A DNA stretch of 64,000 bases from Roseiconus nitratireducens (GCF_008629675.1 NZ_VWOX01000005.1:51001-115000); one strand, 5' to 3'; positions 8,820-18,056 are shown, counted from the stretch's first letter. Notes: generated by a model not told the origin, from the sequence alone. Program-made: numbers and translations.

Positions 8820-11324
8820 ATGAACAGCTTGCTGTTTCGCATTGCGGCAAACGTGCAACTCGCATTGGCGATTGTGTTGGCGACTGGATGTACGCCAACG
8901 CAACCGTTCTTCGTCAACGAGTCGCCGGACTTGCAGCATTATCTCAATTCGGCCACGTCGATCGAATATCCCGACGTCGAAGTCGCAAGCCTGGCGGAAA
9001 CCACCCAGGCCTTGCCGCCTCTGACGCTGGGCAATCACGACTACGAATTCTGGAATCTGTCGCTGGAAGAATGCGTCTCGATCGCGCTGGAAAATGCGCG
9101 AATCTTTCCGACCACCGGCGGGACGGCCGAACTGCGGCAAAACATCGCCGCCCAGTTTGTCAGTGGAACGCCCGACCAGTTCGGCAGCATCTACGATGTC
9201 GCCGTCCAGCAGACGACCACCCAATCGGTTCCGCTGACGACCGACGGCAACGGCAACCGCCTGCTGCCTCGCGGCGTGGTGCGTGCCAATCAGGTCGGCG
9301 GCGTGGAAGACGCCTTGGCAGAGTTCGACGCGGTCGCCAGCGGATTCATCGACCTGTCGACGACCGACCGTCCGCAGAACGTCGGTGCCAACAACACCAT
9401 CAACCCGCAGAACCTGGTCGCGCAGAACACCACGCAACAGGCCGCTCTGAGCAAACGGCTGGCGACCGGTGGCGTCGCCACCTTGCGGCAGCAAACGCTG
9501 TACTCGCGCAACAACACGCCGATCAACGCCAACGCCCGCGCCGTGCCCAGCGACTACACCGCCGTGCTGGAAGCCCAAGTCCAGCACCCGCTGATGCGTA
9601 ATCGCGGCACCTACATCAACCGAATCCCCGTCGTCCTGGCCAGCCTGAACGAAGATATCTCGATCGCCGAATTCGAAGGACAGATCCGCAACCTGGTTCG
9701 CGACGTCGAAGTCGCTTACTGGGACCTGTACCTGGCTTACCGAAACGTCTCCACCGGGATCATCGCCCGCAACAGTGCCTTGGCGACCGCCGAATTCGCA
9801 AAGTTGAATCTGGAAGCCGGTGTCGGCACGATCCAAGAACTGGCCCAGGCTGTCGGCCAGTACTACACCTTTCGCGGCCGGCTGGAAGCGGCCTTGGCCG
9901 GTTCCAACCTTCCCGGCGACGATCGCAACGGCGTGTACGGCCGGGAACGAGCGTTGCGTGAGCTGATGGGGCTGTCCGCCACCGACGGCCGGCTGATCCG
10001 ACCGATCCAGGAACCCACTGTCGCGCGGGTCGAATTTGAATGGACCGATTCGATCGCGCAAATGCTGTACCTGATGCCCGAACTGCGTCGCACCAAGTAC
10101 CGCATCAAACAAGCCGAACTGGAAATGGCCTTGGCAAAGAATCAGGTGCTGCCCGACGTGAACCTGTCCCTGCTATATCGCTGGGTCGGCGTGGGCGACA
10201 CGCTGGGACCTCCCGGACGACGTGACCAACGATTCCCGGCCGCGGGTAGCAGCGCCCTGGGGGAACTGACCAGCGGTGACTACCAGGAAGGTGCGGTGCG
10301 ATTGGAAATCTCGCAACCGGTCGGCGTGCGGCGTGAACTGGCACGCATCCGCAACACACAAATCCGACTCAAACGCGAAAAAATCTACCTGCAGGATCAG
10401 GAACGCTTCGCGGTCAGCCAGCTGAGTGACGCGGTGGCCTTAGCGGCGTCGCACTATGGCCTGATTCGAACCAACGCTCAACGCTGGCAAGCCGCCGAAC
10501 AGGAAGTGGAAACCCGGCTGGTCGAGTACCAGAAGGGACTCAGCCCGGTCAACGTCGTGCTGCAAAGTCAGGAACGATTGGCGGAAGCTCGCGTCGCCTA
10601 CTACCGAGCCCTGACCGAATACAACAAGTCACTCAACTACGTCGATTATCTCAAGGGCACGCTGCTGGCGAACAGCAACATCACCCTTCGCGAAGGCCCC
10701 TGGAACAGCAAGGCTTACTGCGACGCATTGGAACGGGCACGTGAGCGTGCCGCCGGACATCAACTGCAATACGGCGTCACCCGACCCGAGGTCGTGCGTC
10801 GTGGTCCTGTCAAAGATGCCGAAGCGGCTGTGGGCATCATGGGTCTGAGCGACAACTCGGAGGGTCAACTGGTCCCCGGTCAGATGATTCCGGGTGCCAA
10901 CGCTCCGATGGACTTGGAACCGTCGGTTCCGGGACTGAACGCTCCGCAAGGACTGAACGCTCCCAACCAAGACGCGCCGGTTCCGGTCGAAGACATTCCG
11001 CTGGGCGAAATGGGAACGCCCGCAGAAATGTTCGAACCGGCCGGCGAGGCTCCCTCGTTGGAACCGCTATCGCAACCCCGCAACGCGGCACCGGCCGGTC
11101 AGGGCGAGAAAAGCATCCTGACCCCGGAAGCACTGCCGGCCCCATCGGGCAACCAAGCGGTCGCTCCGATGAGCTATCAGACTCCGGTCGGCACGGGACT
11201 GCGTTCGGGCGGCTCAGCCGCTCCCGCGCCGGTCAACCGAATCCCGCTGGGCCAACCACTGCCCGGTCAAAACGCATCGGGTCCAAACCCATCCGGTCAA
11301 ACGACCGTCACGACCGCCGACTAG
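8820..11324 (+). CDS. TolC-family outer-membrane efflux lipoprotein with long low-complexity C-terminal tail
   Basis: The ATG at 8820 opens a lipoprotein signal with an LATGC lipobox, which fixes the start; the product is 834 residues. The conserved LSLEECVSIALENAR at about residue 80 is the hallmark opening of an outer-membrane efflux (OEP) domain, and the paired long helices of two OEP repeats continue to about residue 650 (ending LNYVDYLKGTLL). Residues about 660-834 form a Pro/Gly/Asn/Ala-rich tail with repeated GLNAP-type units, absent from standard TolC. Such proteins form trimeric outer-membrane ducts for type I or RND export. No inner-membrane pump or adaptor gene is nearby, so the partner must be encoded elsewhere. 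Confidence 0.85.
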   Translation: MNSLLFRIAANVQLALAIVLATGCTPTQPFFVNESPDLQHYLNSATSIEYPDVEVASLAETTQALPPLTLGNHDYEFWNLSLEECVSIALENARIFPTTGGTAELRQNIAAQFVSGTPDQFGSIYDVAVQQTTTQSVPLTTDGNGNRLLPRGVVRANQVGGVEDALAEFDAVASGFIDLSTTDRPQNVGANNTINPQNLVAQNTTQQAALSKRLATGGVATLRQQTLYSRNNTPINANARAVPSDYTAVLEAQVQHPLMRNRGTYINRIPVVLASLNEDISIAEFEGQIRNLVRDVEVAYWDLYLAYRNVSTGIIARNSALATAEFAKLNLEAGVGTIQELAQAVGQYYTFRGRLEAALAGSNLPGDDRNGVYGRERALRELMGLSATDGRLIRPIQEPTVARVEFEWTDSIAQMLYLMPELRRTKYRIKQAELEMALAKNQVLPDVNLSLLYRWVGVGDTLGPPGRRDQRFPAAGSSALGELTSGDYQEGAVRLEISQPVGVRRELARIRNTQIRLKREKIYLQDQERFAVSQLSDAVALAASHYGLIRTNAQRWQAAEQEVETRLVEYQKGLSPVNVVLQSQERLAEARVAYYRALTEYNKSLNYVDYLKGTLLANSNITLREGPWNSKAYCDALERARERAAGHQLQYGVTRPEVVRRGPVKDAEAAVGIMGLSDNSEGQLVPGQMIPGANAPMDLEPSVPGLNAPQGLNAPNQDAPVPVEDIPLGEMGTPAEMFEPAGEAPSLEPLSQPRNAAPAGQGEKSILTPEALPAPSGNQAVAPMSYQTPVGTGLRSGGSAAPAPVNRIPLGQPLPGQNASGPNPSGQTTVTTAD

Positions 11325-11511
11325 GCGATCGCATCACCATCCATCCGTAGGGCGGAGGAACCGCAGGCCGGCCCCGAATTCGCGTCGGGAACCATGCCGA
11401 TCCTGCAAACGACTAGCTCGAGTCGCATCGCAAGGTGCCTCGAGCTTTTCGTCGTTTCCATCCAGGTTCGTTCGCGGAGACGCGTCCGCTGGAGCTCACT
11501 CCGCAAACGGG

Positions 11512-11871
11512 TCAGGCGACTTCGTCGTAAATCAGCGTCTGATCGATCCAGATCCGAAACCGGCGGATCCGCAGACCGCGGGAGAATTCGATTTCCATCC
11601 GGCCACTGCGTTGCTGCGGGTCCAACTCCACCGGCAACCGGAACTCCGCTTGGCGCCGGATCGCCATCCAGCTGATCTGGCCCCAGACCGTGTGCCCGTC
11701 CAGCTCGATGGTCTGGCGGAACCACCAACCGGAGTAGACAAATCGGAGTCTGACCGGATGGGAAACTTGCACCACCCGATAGAGGAAAGTGCCGCGGACT
11801 AATTCGGCGTGTTCACCGAAGAAGCCAGGTTGGCCGGCGGTGGCGGTGGTCACGGCGTAGGGATTGGTCAT
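11512..11871 (-). CDS. Conserved-looking small protein of unknown function
   Basis: This 119-residue protein has no signal peptide or membrane segment and I do not recognise its family. It is rich in aromatic residues, Arg and beta-prone stretches (VRLRFVYSGWWFRQTIELDG, then VWGQISWMAIRRQAEFRLPV), suggesting a compact beta-sandwich of cytoplasmic type. The ATG at 11871 (MTNPYAVTTA) gives a plausible start. It converges on the TolC-like gene 187 bases away and has a long upstream region containing a copy of the dispersed repeat element. The balanced composition supports a real gene, though no function can be suggested. Confidence 0.6.
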   Translation of the reverse strand: MTNPYAVTTATAGQPGFFGEHAELVRGTFLYRVVQVSHPVRLRFVYSGWWFRQTIELDGHTVWGQISWMAIRRQAEFRLPVELDPQQRSGRMEIEFSRGLRIRRFRIWIDQTLIYDEVA

Positions 11872-12463
11872 CGGCGTGGGGTCGTCAATCGGAGATTTGA
11901 CCGAGACAAATCGAGATTTCCCGGCATGCTTTCAAGGCGACGGCTAATCTGGTTCACAGGGGTCGTTTTACTGGGCGTTGTCGAATAGCTGGACAGCGAT
12001 GCGTTCAATCAAAAACACCGTGATTTGCGGTGCAATGAGCGGCAAGGCGCTAGCCGCCGGTTGAGGCGAGAAAACCCGCGGCTAGCGCCGGCTAGCGCCA
12101 CGCGGCTCACCCACCCTGATAAGGGGCTAGGCGTCAATAACGTGCAGCACCTAAAGGGGCATTCTGGCTTTTGAGGTCCGACATTTCGGACAGGGCCTCG
12201 CCCGCCCGCCGCTAGATTCTGCGGAACCCAAAACCACCCCAACAGACCAACCAACAGAACCCCAGAAGGGGCATTTGGTCTGCAGCGAGATTCTGGGTCA
12301 GTCGGATCGAATCGGTTCGAACACAACACCGCCATCAAGACCTTCCTAAATTGCCAAAATTGCGTTTGTAGCGTTGAAAGCGCCTTTTGACGGTTCTATA
12401 GTCGAGCACAGTCGGGGGATCCGCTGGATAGATCTAAGCAAGAAAATAGCAAAGGTATAGGCA
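11872..12463. other. Divergent intergenic region carrying repeat copy A
   Basis: This 592-base gap holds the dispersed palindromic element at 11989-12113 and otherwise shows no gene. The sequence turns AT-richer close to the ATG at 12464, as expected of a promoter and leader for the secreted protein there. Confidence 0.5.
11989..12113 (+). repeat. Dispersed palindromic element, copy A (MITE-like)
   Basis: It begins CTGGACAGCG like the complete copy at 48173. It shares the CACCGTGATTTG segment, the GGCGCTAGCCG arm and the CGGCTAGCGCC arm. The second arm is followed by a repeated GGCTAGCGCC, so the arm is duplicated here. The right terminal repeat is lost: the sequence runs into CCCACCCTGATAA instead of the expected AAAGTGGCG. 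Confidence 0.75.
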
Positions 12464-13606
12464 ATGAAAGGTTTGACATGCGGTCTGGCCACTTTGGCGA
12501 TGTTGGTTTCGGCCACGATCGTGTCGGCCCAAGACGTCACGCTGCACCAGTGGGTGCGAAGCTCAGCGGACGGTACGGTGACGGGCAACGTCGTGATTGC
12601 TCGCGATTACAGCGTTTCATCGCTCGGCGATGCGCAAGTTTCGTTGATGACTTTGGACGGAAAAGAAGCGTCCGCACCGGTCAGCACGGACAAGGACGGA
12701 AAATTCGTCCTCAGTGATGTGCAGCCGGGCGTTTACAACGTCATGGTTCGCGGCGACCAAGCGTTCGCCTGCTGTGCCCTGCACGTGGTAATGCCATCGG
12801 TACCGGTTGCCAACAGCTTTGAAATCGCCGCCGGATCGATCGATTACAGCGTGGTTCGCGGAGCCATGATTCGTTACCAGCCGGCTGGCAAGCCCGCGGC
12901 AATCGAATTCGACCCCACCAAGGCTCCTGAAGCCGCGCCGGAAGCACCGCTGGAAGCTGTCCGCGTGGCACAGTTCGACGGCGGCATGAAAGGCCGCTTG
13001 ACCCGCGCGGGCCAAGCCAAGAATCGTGGCGCTGCCAACTCCAACGTGATCATCTTCCAAGATGACATCGAAGTGGCACGGACGACGACCGACGCGGAGG
13101 GTTATTTCAACATCGACGAATTGGAACTGGGCAGCTACAGCGTTTTGGGTCTGGGCCGCGACGGCGTCGGACTGCTGGGCCTGGAATTGGTCGATCCCGC
13201 CGCACTTCAAACCGCTGGCAAACTGGCTGAACGGTCACTGGTCGTCAACCAGGGCGCCGCCTGCTGTGACTCCTTCTCGATGCAGGTCGCACCGCTGCCC
13301 GCCGGCGGATCGATGGTCCAAGACGTGGTGGTGTCCGAACAAATCATTGATGGTGGCGTCCCGATCGACGGTTACACGTCACCCTTGGGTGGCGGCAGCA
13401 TGGGCGGCTACGCTGGCGGCGGATACGGCGCCGGCGGTGCGGGCGGCGGCATCGGCGGTGGCGGTGGCCTGGGCGGAATCGCCGCTCTGGGTGGCATCGG
13501 TGCTGCAATTGCGATTGCCGCTTCCGATGACGACAACGCCGTGGTCACACCGCCTCCGGCAAGCCCGGCCTCGCCCGTGGTCGCCAGCGAAGAAAGCGAC
13601 AATTAG
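12464..13606 (+). CDS. Secreted protein with carboxypeptidase-regulatory-like beta domains and a glycine-rich tail
   Basis: The 380-residue product starts with a clear signal peptide ending VSAQD. Two Ig-like units of the CarboxypepD_reg type follow: VTGNVVIARDYS with DGKFVLSDVQPGVYNVMVRG (about residues 40-100), and RTTTDAEGYFNIDELELGSYSVLGLG (about 205-235). Each has the surface DxxGxF and GxYxV pattern of that fold. Two paired-cysteine segments (FACCALH and GAACCDSF) occur after these units. Residues about 310-350 are nearly pure Gly/Ala, followed by a Pro/Ser tail. It is probably a surface or periplasmic structural protein. A strong terminator follows at 13752. Confidence 0.7.
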   Translation: MKGLTCGLATLAMLVSATIVSAQDVTLHQWVRSSADGTVTGNVVIARDYSVSSLGDAQVSLMTLDGKEASAPVSTDKDGKFVLSDVQPGVYNVMVRGDQAFACCALHVVMPSVPVANSFEIAAGSIDYSVVRGAMIRYQPAGKPAAIEFDPTKAPEAAPEAPLEAVRVAQFDGGMKGRLTRAGQAKNRGAANSNVIIFQDDIEVARTTTDAEGYFNIDELELGSYSVLGLGRDGVGLLGLELVDPAALQTAGKLAERSLVVNQGAACCDSFSMQVAPLPAGGSMVQDVVVSEQIIDGGVPIDGYTSPLGGGSMGGYAGGGYGAGGAGGGIGGGGGLGGIAALGGIGAAIAIAASDDDNAVVTPPPASPASPVVASEESDN

Positions 13607-13666
13607 GACCCCGGCAGAAAAGTCGCAAAGGGCCCGTTAGCAGACGTCGCGTTTCGCGACGAAAAA

Positions 13667-13690
13667 CCACGCTCTGGCGAGTGTCGCTAC
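13667..13690 (+). repeat. CCACGCTC hairpin repeat, copy 1
   Basis: A 24-base unit beginning CCACGCTCTGGCGAG and ending GCTAC. It is the same unit as at 48082 and 57013, with two substitutions in the right arm (GAGTGTCG) that weaken the hairpin. Confidence 0.6.
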
Positions 13691-13751
13691 TGGTTTTCAG
13701 ACAACGCCTGGCCGATTCCGATCGGCCAACCAAATCTTTTATCCGATCAAA

Positions 13752-13781
13752 AGCCGTGTGCTGTTGCGCACGGCTTTTTTT
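13752..13781 (+). terminator. Intrinsic terminator
   Basis: A 10-base stem AGCCGTGTGC / GCGCACGGCT (one G-U pair) with a four-base loop is followed by seven T residues. It lies about 145 bases after the stop of the gene ending at 13606 and is the clearest rho-independent terminator in the window. Confidence 0.85.
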
Positions 13782-13963
13782 CGTGGGTTCGCTATATTAT
13801 CGGGAACCATGCCAGGGGGGTTCTTCCGAGACGCTTCCCGGAACGCAACAATCTGGGGTTCATGATCCGTCCCCGCGCGTCGCTTTCGAACGCTTTGCTG
13901 CGTCGGCGATTCCCGGATTCATCCCCGCCAAGCCACCCGCCCCGTTGAGAGATTAGGAAGACC

Positions 13964-15097
13964 ATGAGCTCTGTTGAGTCCTCGATACCGGAAGCCGTTG
14001 CGAAGAGTGCCGCCGAAGCCCGAGATCGGTTGAATGAGCACACCCTGAAGATCGTGCACTGGCATTTCAGCGAGGAAACGGGCAGCCCGTTCTGGCTGGG
14101 GAAGAAATCCGAGTTCAATTTTGACCCGCTGAAGGACATCAAGTCGTTTGATGACTTGCGGAAGTTCCCCCTGTTCGAAGACGAATGGCTTCGCGGCGGT
14201 CCCATCAATCGCTGGGTACCCAAGGGCCACGCGGGCAAGCCGGTGTATGTGTTCGAAACCGGAGGCACCACGGGGATTCCGAAAAGCCGGATGGTGATCG
14301 AGGATCACTGGAAAGACTACGAGCTGTTCAGCGACACACTGCCCGATGAGTATTTCCCGCGCGGATCCAACTGGTTGATGCTCGGGCCGAGCGGCCCGCG
14401 ACGCTTGCGTTTGGCCGTCGAACACTTGGCCCAACATCGGGGCGGCATCTGCTTCTGCATCGACTTGGATCCCCGTTGGGTGGTGAAGTTGATCAAGAAG
14501 GGCTGGATGGAACACTTGGAGGAATATAAGAAGCACTGCATCGACCAGGCGATCACCGTTTTGACCGCCGGGCACGACGTGAAGTGCATGTTTGCCACTC
14601 CGAAGTTGCTGGAGTCATTGGGCGAAGCACTGGAGGATCGCGGGACCAGCTTGCAGGAAATCGGGATCAAAGGAATTTTCTCCGGCGGGACGGAATTCAC
14701 GCCTCAGTGGACGCGCTTCTGCGTCGAAGAACTGCTGGGCGGCCCGGTCGAAGAAGGCGGCGTCTTCATGACCCCGACGTACGGCAACACGCTGATGGGA
14801 CTTGCCTGCAGCAAACCGATCTCCGCCGACGACGGCTACAAAATCAGTTACTACGCGCCCCAACCACGTGCGGTCACCGAAGTCGTCAGCTTTGACGACT
14901 ACAATCAGGTCGTCGGCTACGGAGAAACCGGTCGCGTGAAGTTGTACACGCTGACCGATGAGTTCTTCGTCCCGGGCTTCATGGAACGTGACGAAGGCGA
15001 ACGGGAAGCTCCCTTCGCAACCTATCCCTGGGACGGGGTCAGCGGCGTTCGCCCCTTCCACGAATTGGCCAGCGCCACGACCGTTGGAGTGTACTGA
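13964..15097 (+). CDS. EhpF-like adenylating enzyme of the ANL superfamily (no C-terminal domain)
   Basis: The 377-residue protein has the ANL phosphate-binding loop FETGGTTGIPKS at residues 97-108, then SGGTEFTP, TPTYGNTLMG in the position of the adenine-binding motif, and GETGRVKLYTL. It ends about where the N-terminal domain of acyl-CoA synthetases ends, so the mobile C-terminal domain used for thioester formation is missing. From memory, EhpF of Pantoea, also about 41 kDa and lacking that domain, adenylates a phenazine carboxylate for reduction by EhpG. Here an aldehyde dehydrogenase follows 149 bases downstream, so I infer activation of a carboxylate as its AMP ester. The substrate is unknown, and no phenazine genes are present. 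Confidence 0.75.
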   Translation: MSSVESSIPEAVAKSAAEARDRLNEHTLKIVHWHFSEETGSPFWLGKKSEFNFDPLKDIKSFDDLRKFPLFEDEWLRGGPINRWVPKGHAGKPVYVFETGGTTGIPKSRMVIEDHWKDYELFSDTLPDEYFPRGSNWLMLGPSGPRRLRLAVEHLAQHRGGICFCIDLDPRWVVKLIKKGWMEHLEEYKKHCIDQAITVLTAGHDVKCMFATPKLLESLGEALEDRGTSLQEIGIKGIFSGGTEFTPQWTRFCVEELLGGPVEEGGVFMTPTYGNTLMGLACSKPISADDGYKISYYAPQPRAVTEVVSFDDYNQVVGYGETGRVKLYTLTDEFFVPGFMERDEGEREAPFATYPWDGVSGVRPFHELASATTVGVY

Positions 15098-15246
15098 ACG
15101 CTCCGCCTCGCCAGCCCCCGCGGTCAAGCGGCATGCCGCGGGTCGTGTGACGCAAACGTTTGCGAGTTGAATACGTCGACGCGCGAACGTTTCCACGCCG
15201 TTAATCTCGACAAGATCTCGTTCAATTCTCGATACGCTGTTTGGTC

Positions 15247-16689
15247 ATGATCACGCTACAACCGCTCCGCTGGGGCAAGCCCTACGAATCCATCGAACTG
15301 AAAGACGTCGTTCATTTCGACACCGGTGAACCGATCGCGAAATTCGGAACCGTCGGCGGCGGGATCGTCGGACGCGACATGAAGAAGGCGGACAAGGCGC
15401 GCGAGGCGTTGCTGAAGTACTCCTGCGCCGAATTGATCGAGATGTCGAAAAAGGCAGCCGACTTGTTCGAGAATGCGGAGCTGCCCGTCGGCGACTCGAT
15501 GCAATCGGTCGACCAGTTCGTTCATCAACAGTCGGCCAGCACCGGGCTGCCGGAACACATGTGCCGGTCGAACTTGAAAAAGAACAGCTTCGTCCTCAGC
15601 AACATGGACGAAATCCTGGACTGCCTGACGCGTGGTCTGGACCTGTCAATCCTGAGCAAAGGTTATGGAGAAGAGGGACGCGGCGTCATCGTCAGCTATC
15701 AGGCGCAAACCCCGATCCTCGGTGCCGTGCTGCCGAACAATTCTCCCGGAGTGCACACGCTGTGGTTGCCCGCGATCCCGCTGCAAATCGGTTTGGCGCT
15801 CAAGCCCGGCTCGCAGGAACCGTGGACGCCTTATCGGATGGTGTCCGCGTTCATCGAAGCCGGCGTGCCGGCCGAGGCGTTCGGTCTGTATCCCGGTGGA
15901 CACGATGCCGGTGGTGCGATCATGGCCAAGACCTCGCGGAGCATGATCTTCGGAAGCGCCCAGACCGTGGCGCAACATGCCGGGAATCCTAAGGTCCAGG
16001 CACACGGTCCGGGCTGGTCCAAAATCCTGATCGGCGATGACGTCGTCGATGATTGGGAAATGTACTTGGACATGATGGTCGAAAGCGTGCTCAGCAACTC
16101 GGGCCGTTCCTGCATCAATTGCAGCGGGATTTGGGCCAGCCGTCACACCCGTGAAATTGCCCAGGCGATCGCCGAACGGATCGGTCCGGTCGATGTGCTG
16201 CCGCCGACCGACGAAAACGCTCAATTGGCGGCCTTTACCGTGCCCGCAATGGCCACCGGCACGTACGCGATGGTCCAGCAAGATTTGGCTGAGTCCGGTG
16301 TGACCGACATGACCGCCGACTATGGCGAAAAGCTGATCGAGCGGGAACACTGCGCCTACCTGCGTCCGATGGTCCTGCACGCCGACTCTCCCGACCGTGG
16401 CGTGGCGATGAAGGAATACATGTTCCCATTCGTCAGCGTTGTCGAATGCCCGCAGGCGGAGATGCTGCGGCGCATCGGCCCGACCTTGGTCGGAACCGTG
16501 CTGACTCGCGATCAGAATTTCTCTCGCGCCGCCGCGGCATGCGTCGAAATTGATCGCGTCAACTTCGGGCCCATCCCCACCAATCGCCTGAACTGGTTGC
16601 AGCCGCACGAAGGAAACATCATCGATTTCCTGTTCCGATCGCGTGCTTACCAGGTCGCCGACATGCCGGTGGCCGCCACGACGGCCTGA
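15247..16689 (+). CDS. Aldehyde dehydrogenase-family reductase, EhpG-like
   Basis: The ATG at 15247 gives 480 residues. The fold is that of the ALDH superfamily: LPNNSPGVHTLWLPAIPL corresponds to the cofactor-binding loop, and SGRSCINCSGIW holds the catalytic cysteine, Cys289, with a second cysteine at 292. The family's usual glutamate general base is not obvious. It follows the EhpF-like gene, and the pairing suggests it reduces the acyl-adenylate, or an acyl group bound to its cysteine, to an aldehyde with NAD(P)H, much as LuxC works with LuxE. A role in oxidising aldehydes is the alternative. It converges on the ABC ATPase gene 91 bases downstream. Confidence 0.75.
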   Translation: MITLQPLRWGKPYESIELKDVVHFDTGEPIAKFGTVGGGIVGRDMKKADKAREALLKYSCAELIEMSKKAADLFENAELPVGDSMQSVDQFVHQQSASTGLPEHMCRSNLKKNSFVLSNMDEILDCLTRGLDLSILSKGYGEEGRGVIVSYQAQTPILGAVLPNNSPGVHTLWLPAIPLQIGLALKPGSQEPWTPYRMVSAFIEAGVPAEAFGLYPGGHDAGGAIMAKTSRSMIFGSAQTVAQHAGNPKVQAHGPGWSKILIGDDVVDDWEMYLDMMVESVLSNSGRSCINCSGIWASRHTREIAQAIAERIGPVDVLPPTDENAQLAAFTVPAMATGTYAMVQQDLAESGVTDMTADYGEKLIEREHCAYLRPMVLHADSPDRGVAMKEYMFPFVSVVECPQAEMLRRIGPTLVGTVLTRDQNFSRAAAACVEIDRVNFGPIPTNRLNWLQPHEGNIIDFLFRSRAYQVADMPVAATTA

Positions 16690-16780
16690 GCCGTGTCGGG
16701 CCGCCAGAACCGACCCGGCCTCTTGCATCGGGATGCCGGCATCTTGCGTCGGGATGAATAACAAACGGTTGCCGGCTGGT

Positions 16781-17716
16781 TCAGCCGATGAACCAACGGA
16801 GATCGTTTGCCGCGACGACCCGCCCGCTGTCCGGTTCGCGCCAGTCTCCAGAATCGACAGCCGCCACCTCATCCGAGTCTCTGACATCGCCGTGGTAGTA
16901 GGCCAACGTCGCCGTCGTCCCCTCGGCGGCTTGCGGTCCACTGACCGACACTCCGTCGGCCGCCTGCCACTCCCCGCCTTGTCGAACCACGCGCACCGTG
17001 TGCAGCGGTGAAGCCCCCAGGGCCGCGGCAACACCCAGGGAAGACGGTTGCCGGAGCACCGCGTCGGGCCGATCGACCTGCACCACACGGCCGTCCTCGA
17101 TGACCGCGATCCGGTCCGCCAAACGCAAGGCTTCCTGTCCGTCATGCGTCACGTGTAGCGTGACGCCGGGCGAGGCTTGATGCAGCTGGCGGAGATCGTC
17201 CTCGATTTGAAATCGCAGATGCGAATCGATCGCCGAAAGCGGTTCGTCCAGCAGCCGTACAGTCGCCTGCCGGGCGAGGGCTTTGGCCAGGGCCGCCCGC
17301 CGCAGCTGCCCACCGCTGAGCTGATGTGGCAGGCGCTCGAGCAATGATTCCAGTCCGACCCGCGCGGCCGCCTGGCGGACTCGATCGCCACGCTCCCGCC
17401 GGCTGAGATTCTCTCGGATCCCCGTCGCGATCGATTCGGCGATCGTCAGATGCGGGTACAAGCCGTCTTGCTGCGGCACAAACGCCACGTCGCGTTCGCG
17501 AGGTGGCAGCGAGGTCACGTCACGGTCCCCAAAAAAAATCCGCCCGCTCGTCGGGCTCAGCAAGCCGGCGACCATTCTTAACAGGGAGGTTTTTCCGCAG
17601 CCGCTGGCCCCGAGCACCACCAGGTATTCGCCCTCCTGGACGGTCAAATCCAGCTCCCGTAGGACGGAGACGTCGCCGAAGTTCAAAGAAATTTCACGGA
17701 TCTGGACGGCTGACAT
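16781..17716 (-). CDS. ABC transporter ATP-binding protein (sugar/spermidine/iron importer type)
   Basis: From the ATG at 17716 the product is 311 residues. It has Walker A GASGCGKTS at residues 36-44, the Q-loop VPQQDGLYPHLTI, the signature LSGGQLRRAALAKAL, Walker B VRLLDEP and a switch histidine in LHVTHDG. The C-terminal 90 residues, after the ATPase core, resemble the start of a TOBE-like regulatory domain, as in MalK/PotA/FbpC-type importers. No permease or binding protein is encoded nearby, so the transported substrate is unknown and it may serve a transporter elsewhere. A longer frame to 17944 exists, but its extra residues have no similarity to the family. Confidence 0.88.
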   Translation of the reverse strand: MSAVQIREISLNFGDVSVLRELDLTVQEGEYLVVLGASGCGKTSLLRMVAGLLSPTSGRIFFGDRDVTSLPPRERDVAFVPQQDGLYPHLTIAESIATGIRENLSRRERGDRVRQAAARVGLESLLERLPHQLSGGQLRRAALAKALARQATVRLLDEPLSAIDSHLRFQIEDDLRQLHQASPGVTLHVTHDGQEALRLADRIAVIEDGRVVQVDRPDAVLRQPSSLGVAAALGASPLHTVRVVRQGGEWQAADGVSVSGPQAAEGTTATLAYYHGDVRDSDEVAAVDSGDWREPDSGRVVAANDLRWFIG

Positions 17717-18056
17717 ACAATTAGGGTGAAGACAGGTTGGAAACGAGAGCTGTTTTTGGTGATTCGCCGCCGGTGGGCGGTCAGGAGTTTCCGCGACGTT
17801 TTTGGATTTCAACCGCCCCGCCCCAAGTCCGCCTGGGCCCAGTTCTGCTTCTACAGGGGATCGCCAACCCGTCGGGAAGTGAGTCTCGGGTCCGATCCCG
17901 CCAACAGACATGCTGACGCCACTGTGGGTGAACGCACTGTGCATCCGGTCGCCCCGTCGAACGGGCGCCCGTCACATCCGAGCCAAAATCACGCGCCAGC
18001 CCGATCATAGCAACCCGATCCCAGCGATTCGAACGCCCCTGATGCCGGAGTTCAAG
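17717..18056. other. Divergent promoter region between ABC ATPase and msrB
   Basis: This 340-base gap between two divergent genes shows no gene of its own. Open frames on both strands read through it as extensions of the flanking genes, but they lack conserved features. Confidence 0.4.

Larger units (their letters stand above)
13607..13963. other. Intergenic region with hairpin repeat and terminator
   Basis: This 357-base region contains a copy of the CCACGCTC hairpin repeat at 13667 and an intrinsic terminator at 13752. After the terminator an AT-rich TATATTAT at 13793-13800 could be a -10 element for the gene at 13964, but no good -35 is visible. Confidence 0.45.

Noticed and set aside
12300..12330. 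A GGTTCGAAC word that recalls a tRNA T-arm
   Set aside because: No acceptor stem, D-arm or anticodon arm can be built around it.
15646..17145. A 499-codon minus-strand frame opposite the aldehyde dehydrogenase-like gene
   Set aside because: The product is Arg/His-rich and lacks domains; the plus-strand frame has ALDH motifs.
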